From NCBI RefSeq assembly GCF_007565055.1, contig NC_044562.1:58103386-58167385 (forward strand): a DNA stretch of 64,000 bases, read 5' to 3'. This document shows, in pieces, positions 22,346 through 33,800 of this stretch (position 1 is its first letter; every line of letters starts with the position of its first letter). The translations under genes and the position numbers were made by a program. This DNA comes from Rhinopithecus roxellana (taxonomy: Eukaryota; Chordata; Mammalia; Primates; Cercopithecidae). The notes under the pieces were generated by a model. It was given only the letters and a program-made list of their open reading frames with translations. It did not search any database and was not told the origin of the DNA.

Positions 22346-24529
22346 TATATAAATTTAAAACAATTATAAATAAATAAATGGATGGGTATACCATGTTCAT
22401 GGATTGAAATATGTCAGTTCTCCTAATATTGATCTATGTGATCCATCCAATCAAGCATCAAGCATCATGCTCTACCGGTTTTGCTTCCTGGGTATACCTC
22501 AACACTAGCCTATTCCCTTGGTGTCCATCACCTCCCACCTAACCCAGGACACCACCTTAATGTGTGCAACAAACTTTTAGTTGGTCCTCTACTTCCAATT
22601 CATCCTCAAGACCAGCCAGAGAAAGATTTCAAACATATGTATGTCAGGTCCTGCTTTAAACTGCGTAGTGGCTCCCCATTGCCCATGAGATACGACTCAG
22701 GCTCCTTAAACAACACTCAAGGCTCCTGCTTACATCTCCAGCCTCAGCTATTGCCATATTCTCTAAGCCCATTCCCCGCACTGCAGGCACAGAGAGCTTC
22801 TTTCCATTCCCTGAGGGTGCCCAGCCCCTTTCCTGCCCTTGGCTGACCCTCAGCTGGTCAAGGAAACCCCCCCGCCATTCTCACCTGTTTTTCTATGAAC
22901 CCCCTGTTGGAGTCAATGGATTACCTTTGTGCAGACGGTCCTCCCTAATGGATCATGAATGCCATGGGGGCAGGGGTGAAGGATGTCACGGCCACATCCA
23001 CAGCTATCAGCAGCGTGCCTGCCACTCCACACATGTGCTTAGGAGGCATCAGGATGGAGGGACAGTGGGCAGCAAGATGGTGGAAAGTGATGTGTCCATG
23101 CTTTTGATGTCCTCATAGGGCTTAGAGGAGGAGCGATGAGCCCATGTCAGCTGCAACACAGAAACAGGCACACAATGCCACAGTGCCCAATGTCACACCC
23201 ATCCAGGCCCCAACCCAAGCCTGGCTGCTCCTTCCCTGGCAGATTCATAAAGGGACCAGGTGTCCCAGGTAGCTAAGGTGTCCCAGTCTGAGCCTTGACC
23301 TGGGTAAGGGACACTGCACATACCCCTGACGAAACCTCCTAAACCTCATGCATGTTCCCTGGGAGCCCTGAGTGAGTCTTGTGGTCCTAGCCCAGACCTG
23401 AGGCAGTGCTGTCTATGTGGACACTGCATGTTCCCTGGGAGCCCTGAGAGAGTCTGTGGTACCAGCCCAGACCTGAGGCAGTGCTGTCTACATGGACACT
23501 GGCTCTACCTGCTGGGGATTAGGGAGGAATGGCCAGGGTTTGGAGGTAGCACTAATCAGACGGCCTACAGGCTATGGCCAGAGCCCTGCAGCCATGGTCT
23601 GAGCTCCCCAGGATGCTACGGAGAGCCGAGAGCTCCTGAGAGTGCCAGGCCAGCCTGCCCACCAAAGCCCTTGCTCCAAAGCAGAAAAGACCCTTCCTTG
23701 GGTGAAGCAGCACATCCAGGGCTTCACGTTGGGATCCAAAGGCCCCAAATCATCCCCAGGAATAAAATGATTCTTCCATTAGTTTCAAAAGGCAGCAAAA
23801 CTAGCTTAAGTCTGGCAAAAATTAGGTGAAAACAAACAAAAAACAGCAAAACCAAATGAGGCCTCCCAAAGGACAGCAAGCAAGGCACGACCATTAAGAA
23901 AGCATAAGACCAGAGTTCAGGTCTGAACACCTTGGCCCCAGCCTGGCCGGCCGTATCCTGCGTCCTGCCCAGGCAGCCCTGCCCCAGCCAGCCCTCTCCC
24001 CGAGTACTGCTCCCAGGGCACAGGATCTCAACACTCACCCCAGGAGCTCTGCTGCCCCCAAGGCTGGTCCAAGCCTGGAGGACTGTGAGAGAGATGGCGG
24101 AATCAGGACTGGGTAGGACACAGCTCCCGCCAAGGAGTCACCAACTGCTGTGCCTGGAGCTGGAAGTGACGACAGCAAGGAACCCAGGCAGGTGGTGTGG
24201 GGCAAAGTCCACGGGAAAGGCCAGGAAGGAGGTGCTCTCACAGGACACACCCAGTCCTGCCCATCCAGATCTGCCAGGGCCACCCTTTGTCCCTTCCCGC
24301 CATGGTGGGGATACGGTCTTCAGCCCACATGCCCCACTCTGCAGGTCCACAGTATGGCCAGGGACCCCACAGCCCTGGACCCCATAGAAAGGCCAGGTCC
24401 TTCCTTCAAGCATTCCTGAGAGTTCTGGGTGCCTTGCCAGGGCTGGCACTGGGGAGACAGGATTTTATTTTTCAGGGGAGTTCTTGTTTGCTAGGACACA
24501 GGCCACTGGGAACTCAGCATTTGTGTAAG
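22346..24529. other. Non-coding spacer containing a 76-bp tandem duplication
   Basis: No supportable gene. At 23352-23505 a unit starting catgttccctgggagccctg is present twice, 76 bp apart, with a few mismatches and indels. In human a distal first exon of GPR35 may lie at a comparable distance from CAPN10, but I cannot identify one here. Confidence 0.4.
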
Positions 24530-24905
24530 AGATGGGCCCTTCTGTGGATGACACGTTTATGTTCCTGAAATTCACATACTAAAGTCCTCATCCCCAAAGT
24601 GAGGAATGAAAAGGTGGGGACCTCTGGTAGGTGATGAGATCATGAAGGCAGAGGTACCACGAATGGGATAAGTGCCCATATAAAATGGGCCCCAGGGAGT
24701 TCCCTTGACCTTCCACCACGTCAGGACACAGGGAGAAGGCGCTGTCTCTGGACCAGGAAGCAGGCCCTCACCAGGGACCAGGTCTGCCAGTGCCTCGATC
24801 TTGGACTTGCAGTCTCTAGAATGGAGAGCAATGCATTACCATTGTTTATGAGCTGCCCAGGCTATGGTGCTTTGTTATAGCAACCCAAAGGAACTCAAAG
24901 AGGGG
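24530..24905 (+). mobile_element. MaLR-type LTR (MLT1-like)
   Basis: Recognisable blocks in order: tgttcctgaaattcacatac, ggtaggtgatgagatcatga, gggataagtgcccatataaa, aagcaggccctcaccaggga, ctcgatcttggacttgcagt, and tatggtgctttgttatagca. This is the layout of an MLT1 LTR from the mammalian MaLR group. It is a solitary LTR without internal genes. The boundaries are approximate. Confidence 0.75.
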
Positions 24906-27900
24906 CCCCGCCAAGGAACTCAGGCAGGTGCAACGCCAGAAGAGCCAGGAAATCTTAATGGGGGTGAGGAAACTCTTTGGCTTTCTCTATTTTTACGTAA
25001 ACCAATAGCCTTGCAGCAAAACAAGTGGTCAATAGGAGATTGAGTGAGTGCTTGCCAGACAGCCGAGAGAGGCCGGAGAAGGCAGGAGTGCTGGACAGGG
25101 GCTCCCAGCTCCAGAGCACCCCTAGAGGCCCCTAGGTGAAACAGGCAGGGAAGCCTCACCAGGATCCAGGAGCAGGCATGCTGGTGCCGATGACAAGCTT
25201 GCTGATGGTCCAGGCAGAGCTATCGGCTCTGAGGCTGACAGGGGACTGAGAGTTTCTAGGTGGCCTCCACCCCATAAGCAGAGCTGTGCAAGGAGCCCAT
25301 CCAGGCCGGCAGCAGCCACTGCAGAGTCCACCCAGCAGATGCTGAGAAATGTCACTGGGTGGCCTGTGGCCACTGGCTCAGAAAGCAGGAAAAGCCCCAC
25401 AGCGCCCCACCCCTGCTTGCCTCCCTTCCCTCCTGACACCCCAGGAGTCTCCCCCAAGCTGCCAGGCCAAGTGTGTGTGTCCCTGCAGGTGTTCCCAGGG
25501 TTATGGTACACACGGCCACTGCTGAGAGGGTGCAGCCAGCAATGAGTAAATCTGCTGGCCAGCAGGTGTGAGCCGGGGCGGGAGCCCCAAGGGAAGGCCC
25601 ATGGCTGGGCTGTGGGCAGCGTTCTTGGGGACGGCCTTTTCCCCAAGAATGCCATGGGGTAGCCTGCCTGGGGAGGCCAAGCCAGGCAGGGCACAAAGGC
25701 CAGGCGTTTCAGCCAGGTGGGGGCACCCTGGCTACCGACACTCCAGGCTTCTCCCTCACCAACCTCACCTCCTCCACCTTCCCTCCGAAATATCTTGCAC
25801 CCAAATTCTATGTCTGTCTCTGCTTCTGGAGAATCCAACTCCCACTGGAGAAGAGAGTCACTAATTTGGGATTTGGAACTGGGTCACTCACGGCACATGG
25901 GAAATGAGGACCCAACACTGGTCAGGGGAGATAGCTGGCACCTGGCACAAAGTGGTCGTGCTGTCCAGTCCATTAGTGAAACTGGTTCCAGTGTCCAGTG
26001 GGAAAGCTGAGGAAGGGGGTGTGCTGGGGGGCCCAGCTGCTGTGTTTGATGAATGCACAGACACGAGGGGGCTCCAAGAGGAAGCCAATAAGGCGCAGGT
26101 GGCTGAAGCCTCACTGAGGTGCCCGGCTGGAGTTCAGAGAAGCTGGGCAGGGGCGCAGCCACCCCCAGCTCCTGACCAACACCTAGCCAAGGCCAAGGCC
26201 CCATCTGGAGAACCCAGGACCCTGGACAGGGAGGAGGCCGTGCATGGCGCCGGAAGGTTTCACTCTAGCCTCTCAGGAAGCTTCTGAGCCTGCAGAGAGA
26301 CGTGGCCCACCCCTTGCTCCTCCCCCGTCAGGCCCTGGCCCCCTTGGGTGCTAGGGCTCTGATCGCGTGAAGTGTCAGCAACATCCAGTGACCAGGGAGT
26401 GGGCTGCAGGCCCAGCCAGCTCAGGGCACGGGAGGGGGCTGCAGGCCCAGCCAGCTGGGGACAGGAGGCAGGAGCACTGGTAGGACTGGGTGCTGAGGTG
26501 CCTGATGGGGAAGCTGAGGCCTAATGACAGTGTCCAGAGACACAGGGTTTGACACCCTGGCAAGGCCCCTGGAGGTGGAGCAAACCTGGAGATTCCCAGC
26601 AGCACAGGCAACACTTCCACTTTTGCTGGGCAGGGTGGAGACGTCACAACCGCTGTGGCTGCCCAAGGGTGGGCGTGGACGTGTGTGTGGTGGGAGCTGC
26701 CAAGCACTGGTTCCCTGGGAAAACCAAGGTCATGCCGTTCACTTGTGCCACGCTGGCTAACAGGGAGTGGCAGCTGTGCCACAGGAGGCTGGCGGGAGTG
26801 GCAGCGGTGCCACAGGAAGCTGGTGGCAGGAACCACCATCACAGGGTTTGGCGCGCCAGGGGCGGAGGGCATCAGACCTCTACACGGCAGAGGCCAGGAG
26901 ACAATCATGAACACAGTGGAAGGGCGCCAAGAGGCCTGACTGCAGGGCTTATAGGATGGCAGCAGAGCGAGGCAGGGGCCGCCAGCGAGGGCAGCGCTCA
27001 GGTGGAGCCAGCAGAGGGATCCAGGAGGACCGAGGGTGGTCACTCCACTGAAGACCCCCAGTTGGGCCCACACTGCCCGAGTTGGTTTTCAGTCCAGGTA
27101 TCTGTTGACTGAAGAGGTGGCCAGGCCTGCAAGATGGACACTCCCCCATCGGCAAATGTGCATGACAAGGACTTCCCCAGGGACTATGTGTACCGGGGAG
27201 AGAATGTCCAGACATCTGGGAGCCACTGAGCACACAGGCAGAGCTGGCGCTGGTCCCCAAGAGTCACCAGGGCTCCATCACAGTGGGACACATGACAGGC
27301 AGTTAATAATGGAGTCCTGCCCTGGACCAGCTCACATGAGCCTACAGGGCCTACAGGCCCACCCGGGGCCACATCCTGGTCTCTGAGCCTGTGACAGATT
27401 GACACCTGGGGAGTGGCCGACATCTTTGTTGCATCTTTGGGGTAGAGATGGCCGTGGGAAGGCCAAGAGGGACACTAGAAGGCCAAGACTGCCCCCTCCT
27501 GCCCAGGTCCCAGAGCAGCCATGGCATGTGGAGAGAGGGTGGTGGCCCTGCTGTCTCTCCATTTGGTTCAGTGTGGCCCCGTGGGGTGGGATTCCTGGAG
27601 GGCCACGTGGCAAGTGCACACACGGCTGAGGGGCAGCCCAGTGCCACAGGCCCTGGAGGCCCACGTACCCAGGGTTGGCCATCAACTGGACGAATATGCC
27701 ATGGACGATCAGAAACTGCTCACATTCCTAGGGAATTTGTATGGAACGGACAAAGGCATTTGCCGTTTTTCCTGGGGCCTCTACCATAATATAGGACAGA
27801 GAGACCAGCTGGCCGGACGCCCTGAAAGCACTGCACTGATCCACGACCTTGAAGACAGGATGCTGATGGAGTCGGAGCAGGAGGCAACCAGGGATGAACA

Positions 27901-29029
27901 ACGCCAGGCCGGGGCCTGCTGCACCGGAAATGTTCAGGTTGGCTGGGGGTTAGAGGCCTGCCAGGCTTTCCCTCCAATTGCATCTGGCACCTCCCATCAG
28001 AAGGAAGTACAGGGCCTCAGGGGTCTCTGCAGGCTCCAGAGGGAGCCTTTTCCACACCCAGGAACACGGTTCCAGCTGGTAGACCAGATGGCCAAGGCAG
28101 CCAGGTCGAGTGGAGCCAGCCCGCACTGGAGAGATGATGGGCACCAACCATGGCCCCTAGAGTCACGGAATCCCGCGCTTTCCAGGCCTCCTCTCAGGCG
28201 ATGGCCCGGATGCAGGAAGCAGGTCCTGGCTTTGGACTTTGGGAAGAGCTGCTCAGCAGGCGGGTGTGGCCGCCACCATCAGGGCCTGCCTCAGGGACAG
28301 TGGCTCCTGAGGGCCTGGGGGGCAGGGATGCTCAACATAAGGGCCTGGCCGGCCCAGGTGGGGTTTGCTCCAGAACTCTTCCCGGGGTCCCCACCACAGT
28401 CTATCCTGACATGGACACAACCTCTGCAACTGTCTTCCCTTCGTAGGCACTGTCCCTGAGAAATACCTTGACCCACCTGTCCCACGTCAACCTGCACCAT
28501 CAGGCACCCTGCACAGGACCTGCCTGCCCACAAACCCATGGATCTAGGGCAGCTCTGACCCAGCTCGAGCCTCTGGCTTGGGCACTGTCCTGCAGGGTAT
28601 TTCTTTGGTGACTAGCCCCTCACTGTTTGCCCCAAGTTCCTGCACCCCAATAGGCAGCACCACTGGCTTCACCCGAAGTCAGCACATAAGCCAGTGGATA
28701 AGGGAGATCTGTGGCAGGCTCTGCACACAGGGAGACGGAGCCCAATCCTGCTGCTCAGAAATCCGTGTCTGAAGATACCGAGAACCCAGCTGCCACAGCC
28801 ACTGCTGCTGTGGGCCACTGAACCAGCAAGCAGAGGGGCTAAGGGGGCAGGGGCCAGGGCCAGGGCAGGGGCCAGGGCAGCTTCTTGTGGGTGAGTGGGG
28901 AGGGTGACTTGGCATGGCCAGGGTATGGAGAGGGGAACAGCGGCACAGGTCCCAGTGGGAACACAGACACCAGGACTCCAGAGATGGTCGTGATTGGGCA
29001 GCAAGGCCCAAATCAGGCTCACTGGGTGC
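24906..29029. other. GC-rich non-coding spacer
   Basis: No gene is supported. Small tandem duplications occur at 26398-26457 (ggctgcaggcccagccagct twice) and 26767-26830 (tgccacagga then ggctgg, repeated). A CAGGG-rich run lies at 28845-28880. A 312-codon + strand frame at 27521-28459 has no recognisable domain and is treated as chance. Confidence 0.35.
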
Positions 29030-29396
29030 TACGGTTTGGAGTCGTGTCCCTGCCCAAATGTCATGTCAAATGATATATAATCCCCAGTGTTGGAGGGGCC
29101 TGGTGGGAGATGACTGGATCATGGGGGCAAACATCCCCCTTGCTCTTTTCGTGACAGTGAGTTCTCCTGAGATCTGGTTGTTTAAAAGTGCACAGCACCT
29201 CCCCTTCGCTCTCTTCCTCCTCCAGATACCTGCAGACTGCCTGCTTCCCCTTCGCCATGATTCTAAGTTTCCTAAGGCCTCCCCAGCCATGCTTCCTGTA
29301 CAGTCTTTGGAACTGAGGCAATTAAACCTCTTTTCTTTATAAATTACCAGTCTCAGAGAGTTGTTTACAGCAATGTGAAAAAGGACCAATACACGG
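29030..29396 (+). mobile_element. MaLR-type LTR (MST/THE1-like)
   Basis: The LTR starts gtgctacggtttggagtcgt and includes tgactggatcatgggggcaa. It ends ttaaacctcttttctttata, aattaccagtctcagagagt and a terminal aatacacgg. The motifs and their order match MST/THE1 LTRs. It is a solitary LTR with no coding remains. Confidence 0.8.
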
Positions 29397-29447
29397 GGTC
29401 TCCCCAGGCACGAAGGGACTCAGGAAGCGGATGGAATTTAAAAGGGA

Positions 29448-29800
29448 TTAGTAGTGGGGGTGGTGGCTCATTGCTGCAATCTTAGTGCTTTGGGAGGCCA
29501 AGGCAGGAAGATTGCTGAGGCCAGCCTAGGCAGCCATATATCAAGACCCCTAAGTATTCAAGAATTCAAAAGCTAACCAGGCTTGGCACCGCACCTGCTT
29601 CCCTAGCCACCTGGGAGGCTGAAGGAGGATTCAAGAATTAAAAAACTAACCAGGCTTGGCAGCGTACCTGCTTTCCTAGCCAGCTGGGAGGCTGAAGAGG
29701 GAGGATCGCTGAGCCCAGGAGGTCGAGGCTACAGTGAGCTATGATCACGCCACTGCACTCCAGCCTGAGCAACAGAGCAACACCCTGTCTCTAAAACAAA
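29448..29800 (+). repeat. Degenerate Alu with internal tandem duplication
   Basis: An old Alu from ggtggtggctcattgctgca to ccactgcactccagcctgag. Its middle part is duplicated: two units of about 70 bp begin caagaattcaaaagctaacc (about 29558) and caagaattaaaaaactaacc (about 29631), each continuing through caggcttggca and ctgggaggctgaag. The extra length over a normal Alu is explained by this duplication. Confidence 0.85.
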
Positions 29801-30144
29801 AGGGCTTAGTGAAGCCCTCCCCAGCCATGTCTGGAACTGACCTCTGCACCGTTCAGTGACACTACAGCTCTCATTGCAGCGTTTGGTGTGAGGGATGAGG
29901 GAGAGAGGCCTGGAGAAGTCATCCTAGGACACTGCGCAGGTGAACTCCGGCTGAAGGCAGAGGAGCCGTCCAGATCCAAGGCTCCCTGTCCACACGAACC
30001 TGGGGTTCCTCCCTCTGCAGCAGCTCCCATTCTAACACCCATTTCCAAGACATCCTTCTTCACCACAGCCTTTAGCAGTGCCTTCGCTGGCCCTCCCCAC
30101 CCCTCACTCCCCAGTCTATCAGTCCCCCAAGGCCAAGGCTTGAC

Positions 30145-30345
30145 CTGCCCCGGCCAGCCTCAACCTCAGCCCTCAGCCCCCTGGCCTGGGGCATGCCCTG
30201 TGCCTGCCCCTCCAAACTTCTCTCCTCCTCCCCACTTACCATCTCATCCTGCCACCTGCCCTGCCTGGGTTGGCTCTGCCCACCTCGCCAGGCCCCCAGC
30301 CCCTCCAAAGGCCATCTTCATCCTCATCACCTCGGCAGGCCCCCA
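30145..30345. repeat. Local duplicate of a CAPN10 intron-9 segment
   Basis: This block contains ctccaaacttctctcctcct, ctgccctgcctgggttggct and aggccatcttcatcctc in the same order and spacing as 32235-32400 inside CAPN10 intron 9. It lies just beyond the CAPN10 poly(A) signal. Confidence 0.75.
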
Positions 30346-30430
30346 GCCCTCCCCACAGCCTGCTCAGCAAGAGGGGCACAGCCTGGAGCTACTTGGAGCA
30401 AGACAGATCTGCAAATCCTCAGCGTTCATG

Positions 30431-30436
30431 TTTATT
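30431..30436 (-). terminator. CAPN10: CAPN10 poly(A) signal AATAAA
   Basis: TTTATT on the + strand reads AATAAA on the minus strand, about 400 bases downstream of the CAPN10 stop codon. It is the first canonical signal I find after the stop. Cleavage would fall near 30410-30420. Confidence 0.65.
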
Positions 30437-30837
30437 TATAAAGTTACATCCTAAAAGTGATGCAAACAATAAATAGTTATAAAGAAGATCTGTTGCCCTA
30501 CCCTGTGGGTGTGAGGCTTCCGTGTGGAGTCAGCAGAGGAGGATCTGGGAGGGATCCTGGAAAGCTCTGGGATCCTGGGGTCTCTGCCGTCTCAGAGGCG
30601 CGACAGAAGCCACCAAGCTTCCCGCCCTTCCTCTGCAGCACCTGCTTGCCCCCAGGGCTGAGTCTCTCATAATGGAGGCTTCCCGTGGACCCTTAGGCAG
30701 CAGCCCCCTGGCAGGGCTGGGAGGCAGGCCAAGACTCAGGACCAGCCCTCACAGTGCAAGGCTGGCCGGCCCAGTTGCTGGGAACCTGTCAGGCCCTTGG
30801 GTTCCAGTCACCTGAGCTGGCACAGGGGGCCACCCTG
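30437..30837 (-). other. CAPN10: CAPN10 3' untranslated region (inferred)
   Basis: Extends from the TAA stop (30838-30840) to the AATAAA signal. No repeat is seen in it. The extent is inferred from the signal, not from transcript data. Confidence 0.6.
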
Positions 30838-30867
30838 TTAGGTTTTCATCACTGCCATGACGGAGAC
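30838..30867 (-). CDS. CAPN10: CAPN10 coding exon 12 (residues 664-672 and stop)
   Basis: Encodes VSVMAVMKT and the TAA stop. The acceptor is ccttgcag. It is too short to show up as an open frame and was found by phase and recognition of the C-terminus. Confidence 0.92.
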   Translation of the reverse strand, partial: VSVMAVMKT

Positions 30868-33800
30868 CTGCAAGGACAGATGGGGGCCCAGGTAGTGGTG
30901 GCACTCGCCCCTTCTCACATCCCACCCCGAGTGCAGCCAGGGAATGGGACGCAGCCTCAGCTCCCCCTTTCCTTCAAAGCACTACCCGGGGCTCTCACAG
31001 GAAGAGTCAAGGGCACCTCACGTCCCAGGCAGAAGCCACCTGCCTGAGGTTGCAGGTAGACCCTAGGCCACCAGGCAGCCCCAGGCAGGTGAGCCGAGCT
31101 GGCGGGGCTGCATACACACCTCCTGGAGGAACTGGCCCAGCATCTCCTGGCTGTGAATGGATGGCCTGTGGAGAGACACCAGGTCACCGCTCCCAGACCG
31201 CACTGGTCACACGAGGGGCTGCGTGCTCCTGGCCCACCTCCCACTAGACTCTCCTCCCAGGCTCAGACCAGCAAGGAAGGGTCCCCAGGCAGGCAGGATA
31301 GCCCTGGTCCGCCAGGATAGGTGGAAGCTTGAGGGTGAGGGGTGGGCAGGAGAGACATGGGGGAACGGGCGAGCACTAAGACTCCAGGACCTCAGCCTCC
31401 AGCTGGCCACCCCCAAGTCCCAGAGCCCCACCTGTCAATCCTGGTTGCGATGGTCACAGTGAAGGCCCCCTCTGTGTCTGGCAGGTAGGTGGAGGGCACG
31501 ACCCTGTAGGTGCCTGGAGGCAGGAGGCAGAGCCGGCTCACCTCCTGGGCATAGCGATGTGGCACGCAGCTCAGCAGCGGCTCCTGCAGCAGCAGTGGGG
31601 GCGCGTCCTGGCTCCTGCCACCCTCTGGGACCTGGGGGAAGCATGGGCTCAGACTGAGGGAGCCAGCCTTGGGGTAGGGGACGCAGCCCAGGGCCATCTG
31701 CTTGGATGCCCTCTTGAGTTACACACAGCTCCTTCTCCAAGGAGGGGCTGCCAGGCCTGGACACCGGACTCGCCTCCTCACCAAGGCCTGGCCACCCTTG
31801 CCAGAAGGTGCCGGCAGTGGGTCCCCGGCCTGGAGGCCCATTGCATCATCAGGGGCTTTAACACCTGTGGCTGCCCAGTCCGCCCCAAGGGCTCCCACTG
31901 GCCCTGGCATGTGTTTTCCTCAGAGCTCTAGGGGACCTGAGCTGGCAGCCCAGGGCAAACAGCAAGGCTCCGACGGTCCCCAGGCAGCACACTGTGAACC
32001 GAGGGTCACAGTGCCTTCCTCATCAGGGCCTCTGCATTCCAGGGGACACATGTCTGCAGAGAATCAACCTCGGGACACAATTGTTCTGAGTCAGGGTAAG
32101 TAGACAAGGGGCCACAGGCTGAGCCCAGTGACTGTGGACTTCCTCACGCCCGAGAGGCTGCTATGGCCAGCTAGCCCGGGCCTACCCTCCTCTCACTCCT
32201 GAGTCCATCAGCCTCCTGCGTCCCTAAGCCACGGCTCGACCCACCCCCGCCAGTCTCAACCTCGGCCTCCTGTCCCCTCCAAACTTCTCCCCTCCTCCCC
32301 ACTCACCACCCCCTTCGGAAACCTGCCCTGCCTGGGTCAGCCCTGCCCACCTCCCAGGCCCCCGGCCCTTCCAGAGGCCATCTTCAGCCTCGCCTCTGTG
32401 AGGATGGAGACGAGAGAGGGCCCGTGCGGGTTCCAGGCAGCGCCTCGAAGGGCAGGGGGAGCCGGGCCTGTGTGCCCAAGTGACTGAGCCCAGAGCCCTC
32501 TGTTGAGACAGTGGAGGCCAAGATGCAAATTCTCTGAGGGCCCCTTCTACTCTCCCTCCCTCCCTGGGGCGAGGAGCTTGCCTGGAAGATATGGAAGCCG
32601 ATGGGGTGGAACTCGGTGTCACTGGGCCGGCAGTGCTGATGCAGAGTGATGCGGACGCAGCGGGGGCCAGGGCCCTCGGGGACCGAGAAGGGGAAGCAGG
32701 GGTTGGTGGGGTATGAGGCAAAGTTCCTGCTGCCCCCCGCCGTCTGGCCGGCTCTCCAAGAGCCCCGTAGCTGCACGGTCCCCCACTCCCCCGCAGGCAG
32801 GGCTGCTCCGGGGGTGGTGTTCTTGGCCACTGCCCTGATGGCGCTGCCAAGAAGACAAACATGGGAGGGCGCTGGCAGCAGGTTCCCGGCGGCCTCAGTC
32901 CCCACATGGATACCTGCCAACCACAGAGGGAAAGTGCCCAAATCCCGCCTCGGAAGGGCCTGTGGTCCTCCAGAGGCTGTGGCCTCGGAGAGCCAGCAGC
33001 ACTGCACAGTTCCTCTCACCTAAGGGAGACTCGCCCGGTAGAGAAGACTCGGAGCAGGAACTCCCCTGGTGCGTCCTTCAGGAAGGTGCTGGGGACAGCC
33101 AGGTAGTAGCCCGGTGAGAGCTCGCAACGCAGGTGGACCTCCCGGTCGTATGCGTGGCACGCAGTGCCAGCCACGGGGGGTGTGGAAAGGACCCTGGGCA
33201 GATTGACCCGCCGCTTCTCCACCTGTGAGCACAGGCAGGAGGCTCAGTGCAGAGGAGAGGCCGGCGTCAGGTGCCCTGGCCTTGGCCTCCCTGCTCCAAG
33301 CACAACGGCCTCTGGAGTTAACAGACGAAAGCGCCAAGGCCTGTCAGCACCCTCCACCCTCTCTCAGGGGCCAGCTAGAGATGCCCACCAATCCCGGGCT
33401 TCACTTGGCCCTGGGGCCAGTATCTGTCCCAGATATAAGCCTGCAAGTCCTCCCTGTAGCTGAGGGAGGCACCGTGGCCCAGGCAACCTGGGGGCTGCTG
33501 GACAGTGGGCCTTCCAGCAACTTCTTTTGCAAGAGGAAAGGAACATCATGTGGGCCACATCCATGAAGGAACAGGGAATAGTGCAGTGCCAAGTGTCACA
33601 CCCTGTCAAGACACACAAGATGACAATCCAGCCCCTAAGCAAACAGCTGGCATATTCTCGACCCACACTCAGGCCCTTTGCTTCCAGGCGCCCCCATCTG
33701 TTCTTCCAGGAAACAGCACATTTTATGAACCAGTGGTGGAGCCTGGGACTGCCCCGGCCTCAGAGCAATCCCATGAGATCCATGTCAGGACCCCGTCTTG

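Noticed and set aside
27521..28459. A 312-codon open frame on the + strand, the longest outside the two genes
   Set aside because: No recognisable domain, no conserved pattern, GC-rich composition and no splice or promoter context. Best explained as chance. It would be reopened by conservation or ribosome profiling.
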